A stretch of DNA of 29,710 nt from SIG603 sp964370405 (GTDB taxonomy: Bacteria > Bacillota > Clostridia > Oscillospirales > Acutalibacteraceae): contig CAYJJB010000017.1 of NCBI GenBank assembly GCA_964370405.1, forward strand, positions 1 through 29,710, in the 5' to 3' direction. Shown one piece after another: positions 22,396 to 29,710 of the stretch; positions within the stretch are counted from its first letter, which is position 1, and each line of letters begins with the position of its first letter. Position numbers and translations under genes: made by a program. The notes under the pieces were generated by a model. That model did not search any database and was not told the origin of the DNA. It worked only from the letters and a program-made list of their open reading frames with translations.

Positions 22396-24999
22396 ATGAG
22401 TGAAAGTAAGACTTACCAAATTGTAGACGGAGTAGATAGCTTTAAAGCTGCACTTAATAAAGTGCGTGAGGCACAGGAAATTTTTGCAAACTACTCTCAA
22501 GAAAAAGTGGATGAAATTTTTAAAGCGGCAGCACTTGCGGCAAACAAAATGAGAATACCGCTTGCAAAAATGGCGGTAGAGGAAACTGGTATGGGTGTTA
22601 TAGAAGATAAGGTTATAAAAAACCATTATGCTTCTGAGTATATTTATAATACCTATAAAGACACAAAAACATGTGGCGTAATTGAAGAAGATGCAGCTTT
22701 TGGTATAAGAAAAGTTGCAGACCCTATAGGTGTTATAGGTGCGGTTATTCCAACAACTAACCCAACATCTACTGCAATCTTTAAAACTTTGATATGCCTT
22801 AAAACTCGTAATGGTATAATTATAAGCCCACACCCAAGGGCAAAAAACTGCACAATTGCAGCATCTAAAATAGTTTTGGAAGCGGCGGTTAAAGCGGGCG
22901 CTCCCGAGGGCATTATTGCATGGATTGATGTGCCTTCACTAGAGCTTACAAACCTTGTAATGAAAGAAACAGACACCATACTTGCAACAGGTGGCCCCGG
23001 TATGGTGCGTGCGGCATATTCATCAGGAAAACCAGCTTTGGGCGTTGGCGCAGGTAATACTCCAGCAATTATAGACAGCACAGCAGATGTTAGAATGGCT
23101 GTAAACTCTGTAATACAGTCAAAAACTTTTGATAACGGCATGATTTGCGCATCAGAGCAGTCTGTAATAGCGCTTGCTGATGTTTATAAAGAAGTAAAAG
23201 CTGAATTTGAAAAAAGAAGCTGCTATTTCTTAACTAAAGCAGAAACTGAAAAAGTTAGAAAAACTATAATAATAAATGGTGCCCTAAATGCAAAAATAGT
23301 AGGTCAAACAGCTCATACTATAGCAAAACTTGCAGGAATTGATGTTGATGTCGATACAAAAATTTTAATTGGTGAAGTTGAAAGCGTAGATCTTACAGAA
23401 GAGTTTGCGCATGAAAAACTTTCTCCTGTTCTTGCAATATACAAAGCAAAAACTTTTGACGACGCAATAGAAAAAGCAGAAGTTTTGGTAAAAGATGGTG
23501 GTTATGGACATACTGCATCATTATTTGTAAATGTTAATGAAACTGAAAAACTTAATAAACATGCAGCGGCAATGAAAGCTTGTCGCATACTTGTAAACAC
23601 TCCGTCAGCACACGGTGGTATAGGTGACTTATTTAACTTCAAACTCGCACCATCTCTAACTCTTGGTTGCGGCTCTTGGGGCGGAAACTCAACATCAGAT
23701 AATGTTGGAGTTAAACATCTTTTAAATATCAAAACTGTGGCTGAAAGGAGAGAGAACATGCTTTGGTTTAGAACACCCGATAAACTTTACTTTAAAAAAG
23801 GCTGTATGCAGGTAGCACTTGATGAGCTTAAAACTGATTTGTTTAAAAAGAAAGCATTTATTGTAACAGATAAATTCTTATATGATAATGACTTTACAAA
23901 GCCTCTTACAGATAAACTTGATGAAATTGGTGTAAAATACACAGTTTTCTGGGATGTTGAGCCAGACCCAACACTTGCTTGTGCTAAAGCTGGCGCAAAA
24001 CTTATGGCAGATTTTGAGCCTGATGTTATTATTGCATTTGGTGGCGGTTCTCCAATGGATGCTGCAAAAATCATGTGGGTACTTTATGAGCACCCAGAGG
24101 TTGATTTTGAAAATATGGCAATGAGCTTTATGGATATAAGAAAAAGAATATATAAATTCCCAAAAATGGGTGAAAAATCATATTTCATTGCAATTCCAAC
24201 TTCATCAGGTACGGGTTCTGAAATGACACCGTTTGCGGTTATTACAGACGAAACAACAGGCACAAAATATCCACTTGCTGATTATGAATTAATGCCTAAT
24301 ATGGCTATTGTTGATACAGATAATATGATGAGCCAACCAAAAGGACTTACTGCAGCTTCTGGTATAGACGTTTTAACTCATGCTGTAGAAGCGTATGTAT
24401 CTGTATTTGCCTCAGATTTTACAGACGGCCCTGCAATGAAGGCAGTAAAATCTGTATTTAATTTCCTACCAACTTGTTATGATAATGGACAAGACGTTTA
24501 TGCACGTGAAAAAATGGCAGAGGCATCAGCTCTTGCTGGTATGGCGTTTGCAAATGCATTCTTAGGAATTAATCACTCAATGGCGCACAAACTTGGCGCA
24601 TATCACCATTTACCACATGGTGTTGCCAATGCATTACTTTTAAGCCATGTAATTAGATATAATGCGGTTGAAAGCCCACCAAAAATGGGAACTCTTTCTC
24701 AGTATCAATACCCTAAGGCTTTTGAGAGATATGTAGAACTTGCAAACTTTGCAGGGATAGTAGGTAAAAACGACCAAGATACTTTTGAAAAATTTATAAA
24801 AGCGATAGAAGACTTAAAAAACCATATTGGAATAAAAAAATCTATAAAAGACTATGGCATTTCAGAGGAATATTTCCTATCTACTTTAGATGAAATGGTA
24901 GAAAAAGCCTTTGATGACCAATGCACAGGTGCCAACCCACGTTACCCATTACTAAAAGATATTAAAGAAATATATTTAAAAGCTTACTACGGTAAATAA
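22396..24999 (+). CDS. adhE: Bifunctional acetaldehyde-CoA/alcohol dehydrogenase
   Basis: This fermentative enzyme reduces acetyl-CoA to acetaldehyde and then to ethanol, using two NADH. The 867 residues match full-length AdhE. The N-terminal aldehyde dehydrogenase domain (about 1-440) has the catalytic Cys251 in NGMICASEQ. The linker joins it to a C-terminal iron-dependent alcohol dehydrogenase (about 455-867) with GGGSPMDAAK for NADH and the iron ligands in NHSMAHKLGAYHHLPHG plus an upstream Asp in VDTDNMM/ASGIDVLTHAVE. ATG with AAGGAG at about 8 nt. The protein normally forms long cytoplasmic spirosomes. Expression is probably controlled by Rex. A phosphotransferase gene starts 14 nt downstream. 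Confidence 0.98.
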   Translation: MSESKTYQIVDGVDSFKAALNKVREAQEIFANYSQEKVDEIFKAAALAANKMRIPLAKMAVEETGMGVIEDKVIKNHYASEYIYNTYKDTKTCGVIEEDAAFGIRKVADPIGVIGAVIPTTNPTSTAIFKTLICLKTRNGIIISPHPRAKNCTIAASKIVLEAAVKAGAPEGIIAWIDVPSLELTNLVMKETDTILATGGPGMVRAAYSSGKPALGVGAGNTPAIIDSTADVRMAVNSVIQSKTFDNGMICASEQSVIALADVYKEVKAEFEKRSCYFLTKAETEKVRKTIIINGALNAKIVGQTAHTIAKLAGIDVDVDTKILIGEVESVDLTEEFAHEKLSPVLAIYKAKTFDDAIEKAEVLVKDGGYGHTASLFVNVNETEKLNKHAAAMKACRILVNTPSAHGGIGDLFNFKLAPSLTLGCGSWGGNSTSDNVGVKHLLNIKTVAERRENMLWFRTPDKLYFKKGCMQVALDELKTDLFKKKAFIVTDKFLYDNDFTKPLTDKLDEIGVKYTVFWDVEPDPTLACAKAGAKLMADFEPDVIIAFGGGSPMDAAKIMWVLYEHPEVDFENMAMSFMDIRKRIYKFPKMGEKSYFIAIPTSSGTGSEMTPFAVITDETTGTKYPLADYELMPNMAIVDTDNMMSQPKGLTAASGIDVLTHAVEAYVSVFASDFTDGPAMKAVKSVFNFLPTCYDNGQDVYAREKMAEASALAGMAFANAFLGINHSMAHKLGAYHHLPHGVANALLLSHVIRYNAVESPPKMGTLSQYQYPKAFERYVELANFAGIVGKNDQDTFEKFIKAIEDLKNHIGIKKSIKDYGISEEYFLSTLDEMVEKAFDDQCTGANPRYPLLKDIKEIYLKAYYGK

Positions 25000-25012
25000 G
25001 GGAGGGAAAGAA

Positions 25013-25762
25013 ATGAAACTTGATAATGTAATTGCAAAAAGAACAAATAAAACCGTTTATAAAGATGGCGACACAGCAATAAAAGTTTTTAATGAAAATT
25101 ATTCTAAGGCGGATATTTTAAATGAAGCATTAAACCTTGCAAGGGTTGAAGAAACAGGGCTTAATATTCCTGATGTTTTAGAAGTTACAAAACTTGATGA
25201 TAAATGGGCAATAGTTACAAAATATGCTAAAGGCAAAACTTTAAAAGAACTTATGGAAGAAAACCCTAATATGATTGAAGAGTACATTGACATGTTTGTT
25301 GATATACAACTATCAATTCATGAAAAAAGAGCACCGCTTTTAAATAAATTAAAAGACAAAATGCAAAGAAAAATTACTGAATCTGGTCTTGATGCAACAA
25401 TGAGATATGAGCTTCATACAAGGCTTGAAAGTATGCCAAAGCACACAAAACTTTGCCACGGTGACTTCACACCTGCAAATGTTGTAATACAAGCAGACGG
25501 CAGTGCGTTTATTTTAGACTGGGCACATGCAACACAAGGAAATGCAAGTGCTGATGTGGCAAGAACATATTTGATGTTCTGCCTAAATGGTAAGACAAAA
25601 CTTGCAAATTTATACCTTGATGTATTCTGCCAAAAAAGCGATACTGCTCGCCAGTATGTGCAAAAATGGCTTCCAATAGTCGCTGCTTCTCAACTTGTAA
25701 AAGGTAAAGAAGAAGAAAAAGAACTGCTTAATACATGGGTGAATGTTGTAGAGTATGAATAA
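25013..25762 (+). CDS. APH/choline kinase-family phosphotransferase
   Basis: This is a 249-residue small-molecule kinase of the aminoglycoside phosphotransferase fold. Motifs: an ATP-lysine candidate in TAIKVFNE (24), the catalytic loop CHGDFTPANVV (near 148-158) and the metal Asp in FILDWAHA (near 170). The hinge and N-lobe are short, and there is no sign of a dedicated antibiotic-resistance subtype. Similar proteins phosphorylate sugars, choline or other small hydroxyl compounds, so the substrate is open. ATG with GGGAGGG at about 7 nt, 14 nt after adhE and without an obvious terminator between. It overlaps the next gene by 8 bp, which links it to the GH117 enzyme; a kinase for a sugar released by that enzyme is conceivable but speculative. 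Confidence 0.85.
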   Translation: MKLDNVIAKRTNKTVYKDGDTAIKVFNENYSKADILNEALNLARVEETGLNIPDVLEVTKLDDKWAIVTKYAKGKTLKELMEENPNMIEEYIDMFVDIQLSIHEKRAPLLNKLKDKMQRKITESGLDATMRYELHTRLESMPKHTKLCHGDFTPANVVIQADGSAFILDWAHATQGNASADVARTYLMFCLNGKTKLANLYLDVFCQKSDTARQYVQKWLPIVAASQLVKGKEEEKELLNTWVNVVEYE

Positions 25763-26858
25763 GAAAGCTATGAAAGAAAGTTTAGCTACAAAAAGAGCAA
25801 GGGAGAGAGATTATTTTCAAAATCCTCAGTGGTTTTGTGACTTTAATATCTCGCCACTTAAAGGTTGTTTCCAGCCTGAAGAGGGCGTTCACAGACGTGA
25901 CCCAAGTTCTGTAATAAAGCATGGCGATGACTATTATGTGTATTACACAAAATCCGTGGGTGAGCATGTTGGTTTTGGAAACCCTGATTTATCAAAGAAA
26001 GTTTTCCCTTGGGATTACTCTGAAATTTGGGTGGCAACTTCAAAAGATGGATACACATGGACTGAGCAAAATGTTGTAATTGAAAAGGGAGATAAGGGCG
26101 CTTATGACGAGCGCTCTGTCTTCACGCCCGAAATTTTAGTGCATGAAGATAAGTTTTATGTGGTGTATCAAACTGTTGAAAATCCGTATGTAAATAGAGT
26201 TTTTGAAAATATTTCAATAGCCGTATCAAACTCTCCTCTAGGGCCTTTTCAAAAGTCAGATAAACCCATTTTAACTCCAACAAAAGACGGAATTTGGGAG
26301 GGCGACGAGGACAACAGATTTCTTGTAAAGAAAAAAGGAAGCTTTGATAGCCACAAGGTGCACGACCCACTACTATTCTACTTCAACAATAAATTTTATC
26401 TTTATTATAAAGGTGAACCCATGGGAGAAGAGGTTTTTATGGGTGGACGTGAAACGAAATGGGGTCTTGCCACAGCAGAAAAACCTTTTGGCCCTTATGA
26501 AAGATGCGAGTATAATCCCATAACAAACAGTGGCCACGAAACCTGTCTTTGGAAATATAAAGAAGGTTTTGCAGCGTTTTTACGAACAGATGGAGTGGAA
26601 AAAAACACCATGCAGTTTGCAAAAGACGGCATTAATTTTGAAATTAAATCTGTAATAAAATTTGGCCCCGAAGCCTCTGGTCCGTTTAGAAGCACAGAAG
26701 ATTTTGATGACCCGCTTGAGGGCATGAAATGGGGTCTTTCTCACAATGTAGACGGCAAATGGGGATACATAGTTCGGTTTGACTTAAATACAAATCAACG
26801 TGACATATACATGTCCAAAGAGGTAAAAAAGGCAGACGGAGCAAGTGATAAATTTTGA
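25755..26858 (+). CDS. Glycoside hydrolase, GH117-like five-bladed propeller
   Basis: This is a 367-residue enzyme without a signal peptide. It carries the two marks of GH117: an N-terminal SxAxxR motif (SLATKR, 9-14), used there for domain-swapped dimerisation, and RRDPSSVI (47-54). Candidate catalytic residues are Asp49 (RRDP), Asp204 (KVHDP) and the His261-Glu262 pair (SGHETC). The intervals 155 and 58 equal those I recall for characterised agar-oligosaccharide GH117 enzymes. Known members remove 3,6-anhydro-L-galactose from agar oligosaccharides, and other exo-activities are reported, so the substrate here is not certain. ATG 25755 lies inside the end of the kinase gene; an in-frame ATG at 25770 is the alternative. 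It ends at a terminator shared with the opposing MFS gene. Confidence 0.85.
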   Translation: MNKKAMKESLATKRARERDYFQNPQWFCDFNISPLKGCFQPEEGVHRRDPSSVIKHGDDYYVYYTKSVGEHVGFGNPDLSKKVFPWDYSEIWVATSKDGYTWTEQNVVIEKGDKGAYDERSVFTPEILVHEDKFYVVYQTVENPYVNRVFENISIAVSNSPLGPFQKSDKPILTPTKDGIWEGDEDNRFLVKKKGSFDSHKVHDPLLFYFNNKFYLYYKGEPMGEEVFMGGRETKWGLATAEKPFGPYERCEYNPITNSGHETCLWKYKEGFAAFLRTDGVEKNTMQFAKDGINFEIKSVIKFGPEASGPFRSTEDFDDPLEGMKWGLSHNVDGKWGYIVRFDLNTNQRDIYMSKEVKKADGASDKF

Positions 26859-26868
26859 TTAAAATAAG

Positions 26869-26897
26869 AAATCTCAGCCTTATAGCTGAGATTTTTT
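26869..26897. terminator. Bidirectional terminator overlapping the end of the MFS gene
   Basis: AAATCTCAGC pairs with GCTGAGATTT (10 bp) around a 6-nt loop. Rightward it runs into a T6 tract; leftward into TTCTTATTTT. The last codons of the opposing MFS gene form one arm and its TAA stop begins in the loop, so one hairpin serves both convergent genes. Confidence 0.85.
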
Positions 26898-28061
26898 ATG
26901 TTTCACAATAGAATTTAATTTTTCAGAGAAAATAAGCATTACTGCTGCAAGGCATAATAAATATGGTGCGTAAAGCCAAAGACCAATGCTTCCGCCAAGC
27001 ACTCCGAAAAGTGGTGGAAGCACAGTTGCTCCCATATATGCGCCTGCCATTTGCAGGCCTATAATGGACTGCGAGTTCGCTTTTCCAAAGTTTGACGGAG
27101 TTGAGTGAATTATTGCGGGGTAAATTGGTGCACTGCCAAGGCCTATTATGATAAGTCCTGCAAGTGCAAGAAGGGTTGTAGGTATGGGGATTAATACTAA
27201 AATAAGTCCAAAAACTATCGTAAGAGTGCCGTATCTTATCAAATTTTTATCACCTATTTTATTTGCAACAAAGCCACATAAAAATCTGCCAACAGTTATT
27301 CCTATGTAGGAAAAAGATGTGAAAAGTGCAGCGGTTTCAACGCTTACATCTCTGGCACTTACAAGATAAGTTGCCGCCCACATTCCAACGGTGCTCTCTA
27401 TTCCGATATATGCAAAGAACGAAATAAGAACTGCCTTTACACCAGGTATTTTTAGGGAGTTTAAAAGGCCTGTGTTTTTGTTTTTAGTAAGCTCTTCATG
27501 AGAAGCTCCGTGTTTTTGCTTTTTCCAAAGTGGAAAACTTAAAAAAATCATTGCAGTAATGACAATTTGAATTATGGATACGCTTAAATATCCGTTTTGC
27601 CAACCGAGATTTTGTGATAAACTAAAGCCCATGATATACGGACTTATGGTAGCGCCAACTCCCCAACAACAGTGAAGCCAGCTCATATGTTTTGTGGAAT
27701 AATTTATCGCCACATAATTGTTAAGTGCGGCATCAATTGCACCAGCACCTAAGCCGTAAGGCACGGCAAATAGGCAAATCATAATAAAATTTTGCGATAT
27801 GGAGAATGCAAAAAGAGCCAAGGCAGTTATTAAGACACTCGTTGCGGTAATTGCACGTACTGAAAACTTTTTTGAAAGCCTATCAGACATAAGGCTTGAT
27901 ACAACAGTTCCTATTGATATTATCATGCTGACTATTCCAGCATAAGAAAGAGGTACGGAAAAATCGTGTTGCATGACAGGCCAAGCGGAGCCCAAGAGTG
28001 AATCTGGCAAACCTAAACTAATAAAAGATAGGTAAATTACAGCAAGTAACAATGAATACAT
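26880..28061 (-). CDS. Major facilitator superfamily transporter
   Basis: This is a 393-residue, 12-helix secondary transporter. The first loop has the MFS motif in weakened form (SLMSDRLSKKFSVR, near 55-68) and the equivalent in the second half is GFVANKIGDKNLIR (near 255). A charged central loop (WKKQKHGASHEELTKNKN, near 180-197) divides the halves. It resembles the sugar/drug-type MFS proteins of Bacillota (FucP/YfkF-like), but substrate and direction cannot be read. ATG with AGGAG at 7 nt. It is divergent from the bile salt hydrolase gene and shares a promoter region with it, so transport of a bile acid, a conjugate amino acid, or an unrelated solute are all open. Confidence 0.88.
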   Translation of the reverse strand: MYSLLLAVIYLSFISLGLPDSLLGSAWPVMQHDFSVPLSYAGIVSMIISIGTVVSSLMSDRLSKKFSVRAITATSVLITALALFAFSISQNFIMICLFAVPYGLGAGAIDAALNNYVAINYSTKHMSWLHCCWGVGATISPYIMGFSLSQNLGWQNGYLSVSIIQIVITAMIFLSFPLWKKQKHGASHEELTKNKNTGLLNSLKIPGVKAVLISFFAYIGIESTVGMWAATYLVSARDVSVETAALFTSFSYIGITVGRFLCGFVANKIGDKNLIRYGTLTIVFGLILVLIPIPTTLLALAGLIIIGLGSAPIYPAIIHSTPSNFGKANSQSIIGLQMAGAYMGATVLPPLFGVLGGSIGLWLYAPYLLCLAAVMLIFSEKLNSIVKHKKSQL

Positions 28062-28081
28062 AAAATTCTCCTAAAAACAGT

Positions 28082-28109
28082 TTGACACTGTGTTATTTTG
28101 TGATAAAAT
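28082..28109 (+). promoter_or_regulatory. Promoter of the bile salt hydrolase gene, extended -10
   Basis: -35 TTGACA (28082-28087), 16-bp spacer, -10 TAAAAT (28104-28109) preceded by TG at 28101-28102. It faces the MFS promoter at 28111-28138. The inverted repeat TTATTTT-GTGAT-AAAATAA (28093-28111) spans its spacer and -10 and is a candidate operator. Confidence 0.7.
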
Positions 28110-28110
28110 A

Positions 28111-28138
28111 AATATAACATGGATAAAATAAAAGTCAA
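28111..28138 (-). promoter_or_regulatory. Promoter of the MFS transporter gene, extended -10
   Basis: On the minus strand, -35 TTGACT (28133-28138), 16-bp spacer, -10 TATATT (28111-28116) with a TG one base upstream. Its -10 is one base from that of the opposing promoter, so both cannot be occupied at once. Confidence 0.6.
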
Positions 28139-28165
28139 TATTTTTTTAGTAAAAGGAGTGGTTTT

Positions 28166-29134
28166 ATGTGTACTGCAGTAGCGTTTAATGAAAATGGCTT
28201 GTATTTTGGCAGAAATATGGACTTAGAGTATGATTTTGGTGCAAAACTTGTAAGAGTGCCAAGAGAGTTTTTACTTTCGTTTAAAGATATAGGTAGTTTA
28301 GAAAAACATTATGCTTTTATGGGAATAGCGGCGGTGGTGCAAGATTATCCGCTTTTTTGCGATGGCGTAAATGAACATGGATTGTGCGTGGCAGGGCTAA
28401 ACTTTAACGGATTTGCCACTTGCCGTCCTAAAGAAGATAGCAAGACAAATTTAACTCCTTATGAGGTTATTTCTTATATTTTGGCAACTTGTAAAAATGT
28501 AAGCGAGGCAAAAAAGGCACTCGAGCGTACTAATCTTGTGGATATTCCATTTATGGAGGGTCTGCCTGTTCCAACACTGCACTGGATTATTTCAGATGAC
28601 AATGCTTCCATAGTATTTGAATTTACAAAAGATGGTGGAAAAATTTTTGATAACACTGTGGGTGTTATGACAAATAACCCAAGTTTTGATTACCATCTTT
28701 ACAATTTATCGTTTTATAAAAATTTGCAAACATCAAACCCTAATAAAGCCTTTAAAGAAAATAAAAACATGGGTGTTGGCGAGGGTTCACTGGGTCTTCC
28801 GGGCGATTACAGCTCTGCTTCACGCTTTGTAAGAGCGTGTTTTGTAAAAGAAAATTCACCTATAAATAAATCTGAAAAGTTTTGTCCTGTTGCTCAAACC
28901 TTTCACATTTTAGAAAGTGTGCAAATGCCAAGAGGTGCCGTTACTACTGAGCAAGGCATATATGATATAACAATGTACAGCGCATGTATAGATGCAAAAA
29001 ATAAAATTTATTATTTTAAGACTTATGATAATGTAAATGTTAAAGCGGTAAAGCTTAATTTAGAAAACATGGACAATGACAAAATTTCAAGTATTACACT
29101 AGAACAAAAAATAAATTATGAATTTTTAAATTAA
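28166..29134 (+). CDS. bsh: Choloylglycine hydrolase (bile salt hydrolase)
   Basis: This is a 322-residue N-terminal nucleophile hydrolase that cleaves the amide bond of glycine- or taurine-conjugated bile acids; penicillin V acylases share the fold. The gene starts ATG-TGT, so removal of Met exposes the catalytic Cys2. Other active-site residues are visible: Arg16 and Asp19 in GRNMDLEY, Asn81 in GLNFNGFA, Asn171 in TNNPSFDYHL and Arg220/Arg223 in SSASRFVRA. Length and motifs fit the bile salt hydrolase branch better than penicillin acylases. No signal peptide, so it is cytoplasmic. AAGGAGTG at about 6 nt. It is followed at 17 nt by a GNAT acetyltransferase and diverges from an MFS transporter. 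The gene strongly suggests life in an animal gut. Confidence 0.95.
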   Translation: MCTAVAFNENGLYFGRNMDLEYDFGAKLVRVPREFLLSFKDIGSLEKHYAFMGIAAVVQDYPLFCDGVNEHGLCVAGLNFNGFATCRPKEDSKTNLTPYEVISYILATCKNVSEAKKALERTNLVDIPFMEGLPVPTLHWIISDDNASIVFEFTKDGGKIFDNTVGVMTNNPSFDYHLYNLSFYKNLQTSNPNKAFKENKNMGVGEGSLGLPGDYSSASRFVRACFVKENSPINKSEKFCPVAQTFHILESVQMPRGAVTTEQGIYDITMYSACIDAKNKIYYFKTYDNVNVKAVKLNLENMDNDKISSITLEQKINYEFLN

Positions 29135-29151
29135 ATGAAAGAGGGAAAAAT

Positions 29152-29622
29152 ATGAGTGAGAGAATTACATTCAAAAATATTGATGAAACAAATTTGGAAG
29201 AGGCGTTACTTCTTACAGTAAAAGAGGAGCAACAAAAGCATATAGAAACAGTGTATGACTGCCTGTATGATGCAAGCAACTGCACCCCTGATAATACATG
29301 GATTTGCTGTGGAATTTATCTTGATGACATAATGATAGGTTTTGCAATGTATGGCACATGGATAAACAGAACAAAAGAAGATGAATTAGAAGTATGGATA
29401 GACCGATTTATGATAGATGAAGACTATCAAGGAAAAGGATACGGCAAAAGAGCCTTTGGCCAGATGTCATGCTTTGTATACGAGATTTATGATACAGATA
29501 AAATTTATCTTTCTGTATATGAGGACAATGAAATAGCGGTTAAAATGTATAAAGATTTAGGCTTTGAGTTTAATGGAGAAAAGGACGCTAAGGGCGAGCT
29601 TGTAATGGTGAAAAATAGATAA
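29152..29622 (+). CDS. GNAT-family N-acetyltransferase
   Basis: This is a 156-residue acetyl-CoA-dependent acetyltransferase. The acetyl-CoA site is RFMIDEDYQGKGYGKRAF (about 89-106, core QGKGYGK), and the C-terminal NEIAVKMYKDLGFEFNG is the usual GNAT ending. The acidic character and the order of motifs recall diamine/polyamine acetyltransferases (BltD/PaiA-like), but the substrate is not certain. ATG with GAGGG at 6 nt, 17 nt after the bile salt hydrolase stop and followed by a terminator, so it is the second gene of a two-gene operon. Confidence 0.88.
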   Translation: MSERITFKNIDETNLEEALLLTVKEEQQKHIETVYDCLYDASNCTPDNTWICCGIYLDDIMIGFAMYGTWINRTKEDELEVWIDRFMIDEDYQGKGYGKRAFGQMSCFVYEIYDTDKIYLSVYEDNEIAVKMYKDLGFEFNGEKDAKGELVMVKNR

Positions 29623-29628
29623 AATGTG

Positions 29629-29662
29629 ACGACATGTGAAATTTCCACATGTCGTTATTTTT
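29629..29662 (+). terminator. Intrinsic terminator of the bsh-GNAT operon
   Basis: ACGACATGTG pairs with CACATGTCGT (10 bp, 7-nt loop), followed by TATTTTT, 6 nt after the acetyltransferase stop. Nothing else is visible in the remaining bases to the window end. Confidence 0.85.
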
Positions 29663-29710
29663 ATAAATTAATATAATTAATAGTACTTCATATAAAAAAT
29701 CACCCTAACA

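Noticed and set aside
22333..22833. 166-codon open frame on the minus strand opposite the start of adhE
   Set aside because: Rich in Cys, Phe and Tyr as expected from reverse translation of an AT-rich coding strand, and it covers the adhE promoter leader and coding start; no family resemblance.
22653..23141. 162-codon open frame antisense to adhE
   Set aside because: Composition follows the complementary strand of the aldehyde dehydrogenase domain; adhE itself is beyond doubt.
25013..25762. Aminoglycoside resistance gene
   Set aside because: The fold motifs are shared by many kinases, the gene is embedded with metabolic genes, and nothing points to a known resistance subtype or mobile element.

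Overview
The window is AT-rich DNA (by eye roughly one third G+C) with AGGAG-type ribosome binding sites, frequent TTG/GTG starts and sharp TTGACA/TATAAT-like promoters. It encodes SpoIIID, a sporulation regulator of endospore formers, a bifunctional AdhE and a choloylglycine (bile salt) hydrolase. Together these suggest an anaerobic, spore-forming Bacillota (Clostridia-like) bacterium, probably a gut commensal. A 100-N gap flanked by an exact 55-bp duplication indicates a short-read draft or metagenome assembly. No rRNA, tRNA, CRISPR array, phage or insertion sequence was recognised.

Layout. Positions 9-2056 hold a leftward YtrA-type GntR regulator with an ABC ATPase and ABC-2 permease, under a promoter with a palindromic operator. 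Positions 2260-3546 hold a membrane-anchored MsrA-MsrB methionine sulfoxide reductase. spoIIID follows at 3718-3975, with its start codon inside a 15-bp inverted repeat. A rightward mini-operon (4073-6448) encodes a phosphoglycosyl transferase, an SDR epimerase/dehydratase and a GT2 glycosyltransferase. Positions 6479-9959 encode a lipoprotein, two related permease-like proteins and a BcrA-type ATPase. Positions 9988-14839 are a glycan operon: two sulfatases of different subtype plus a GH31 glycosidase. Positions 14879-19298 are a signalling operon: a GAF/HD-GYP phosphodiesterase, a FecR-domain lipoprotein with a very acidic tail, and a CHASE2-class III nucleotide cyclase. A 334-bp hairpin-rich spacer (19299-19632) separates it from a leftward ArsR regulator / CoA-disulfide reductase-rhodanese pair and a small membrane protein. 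Then comes adhE behind a near-perfect Rex site, followed by a small-molecule kinase homologue and a GH117-family glycosidase (to 26858). The window ends with a leftward MFS transporter facing a rightward bile salt hydrolase and GNAT acetyltransferase across one overlapping promoter region.

How the genes fit together. Sulfated or otherwise decorated glycans appear to be degraded by the sulfatase/GH31 operon and, separately, by the GH117 enzyme. Redox state is sensed at adhE (Rex) and probably at the thiol/sulfane-sulfur locus (ArsR with a CxC motif). Envelope state may be read by the FecR-CHASE2 pair and converted to a cyclic nucleotide. The parts most worth a second look are this signalling operon, the GH117 enzyme with intact catalytic spacing, the overlapping 3' ends around 19302-19622, and the face-to-face bsh/MFS promoters.
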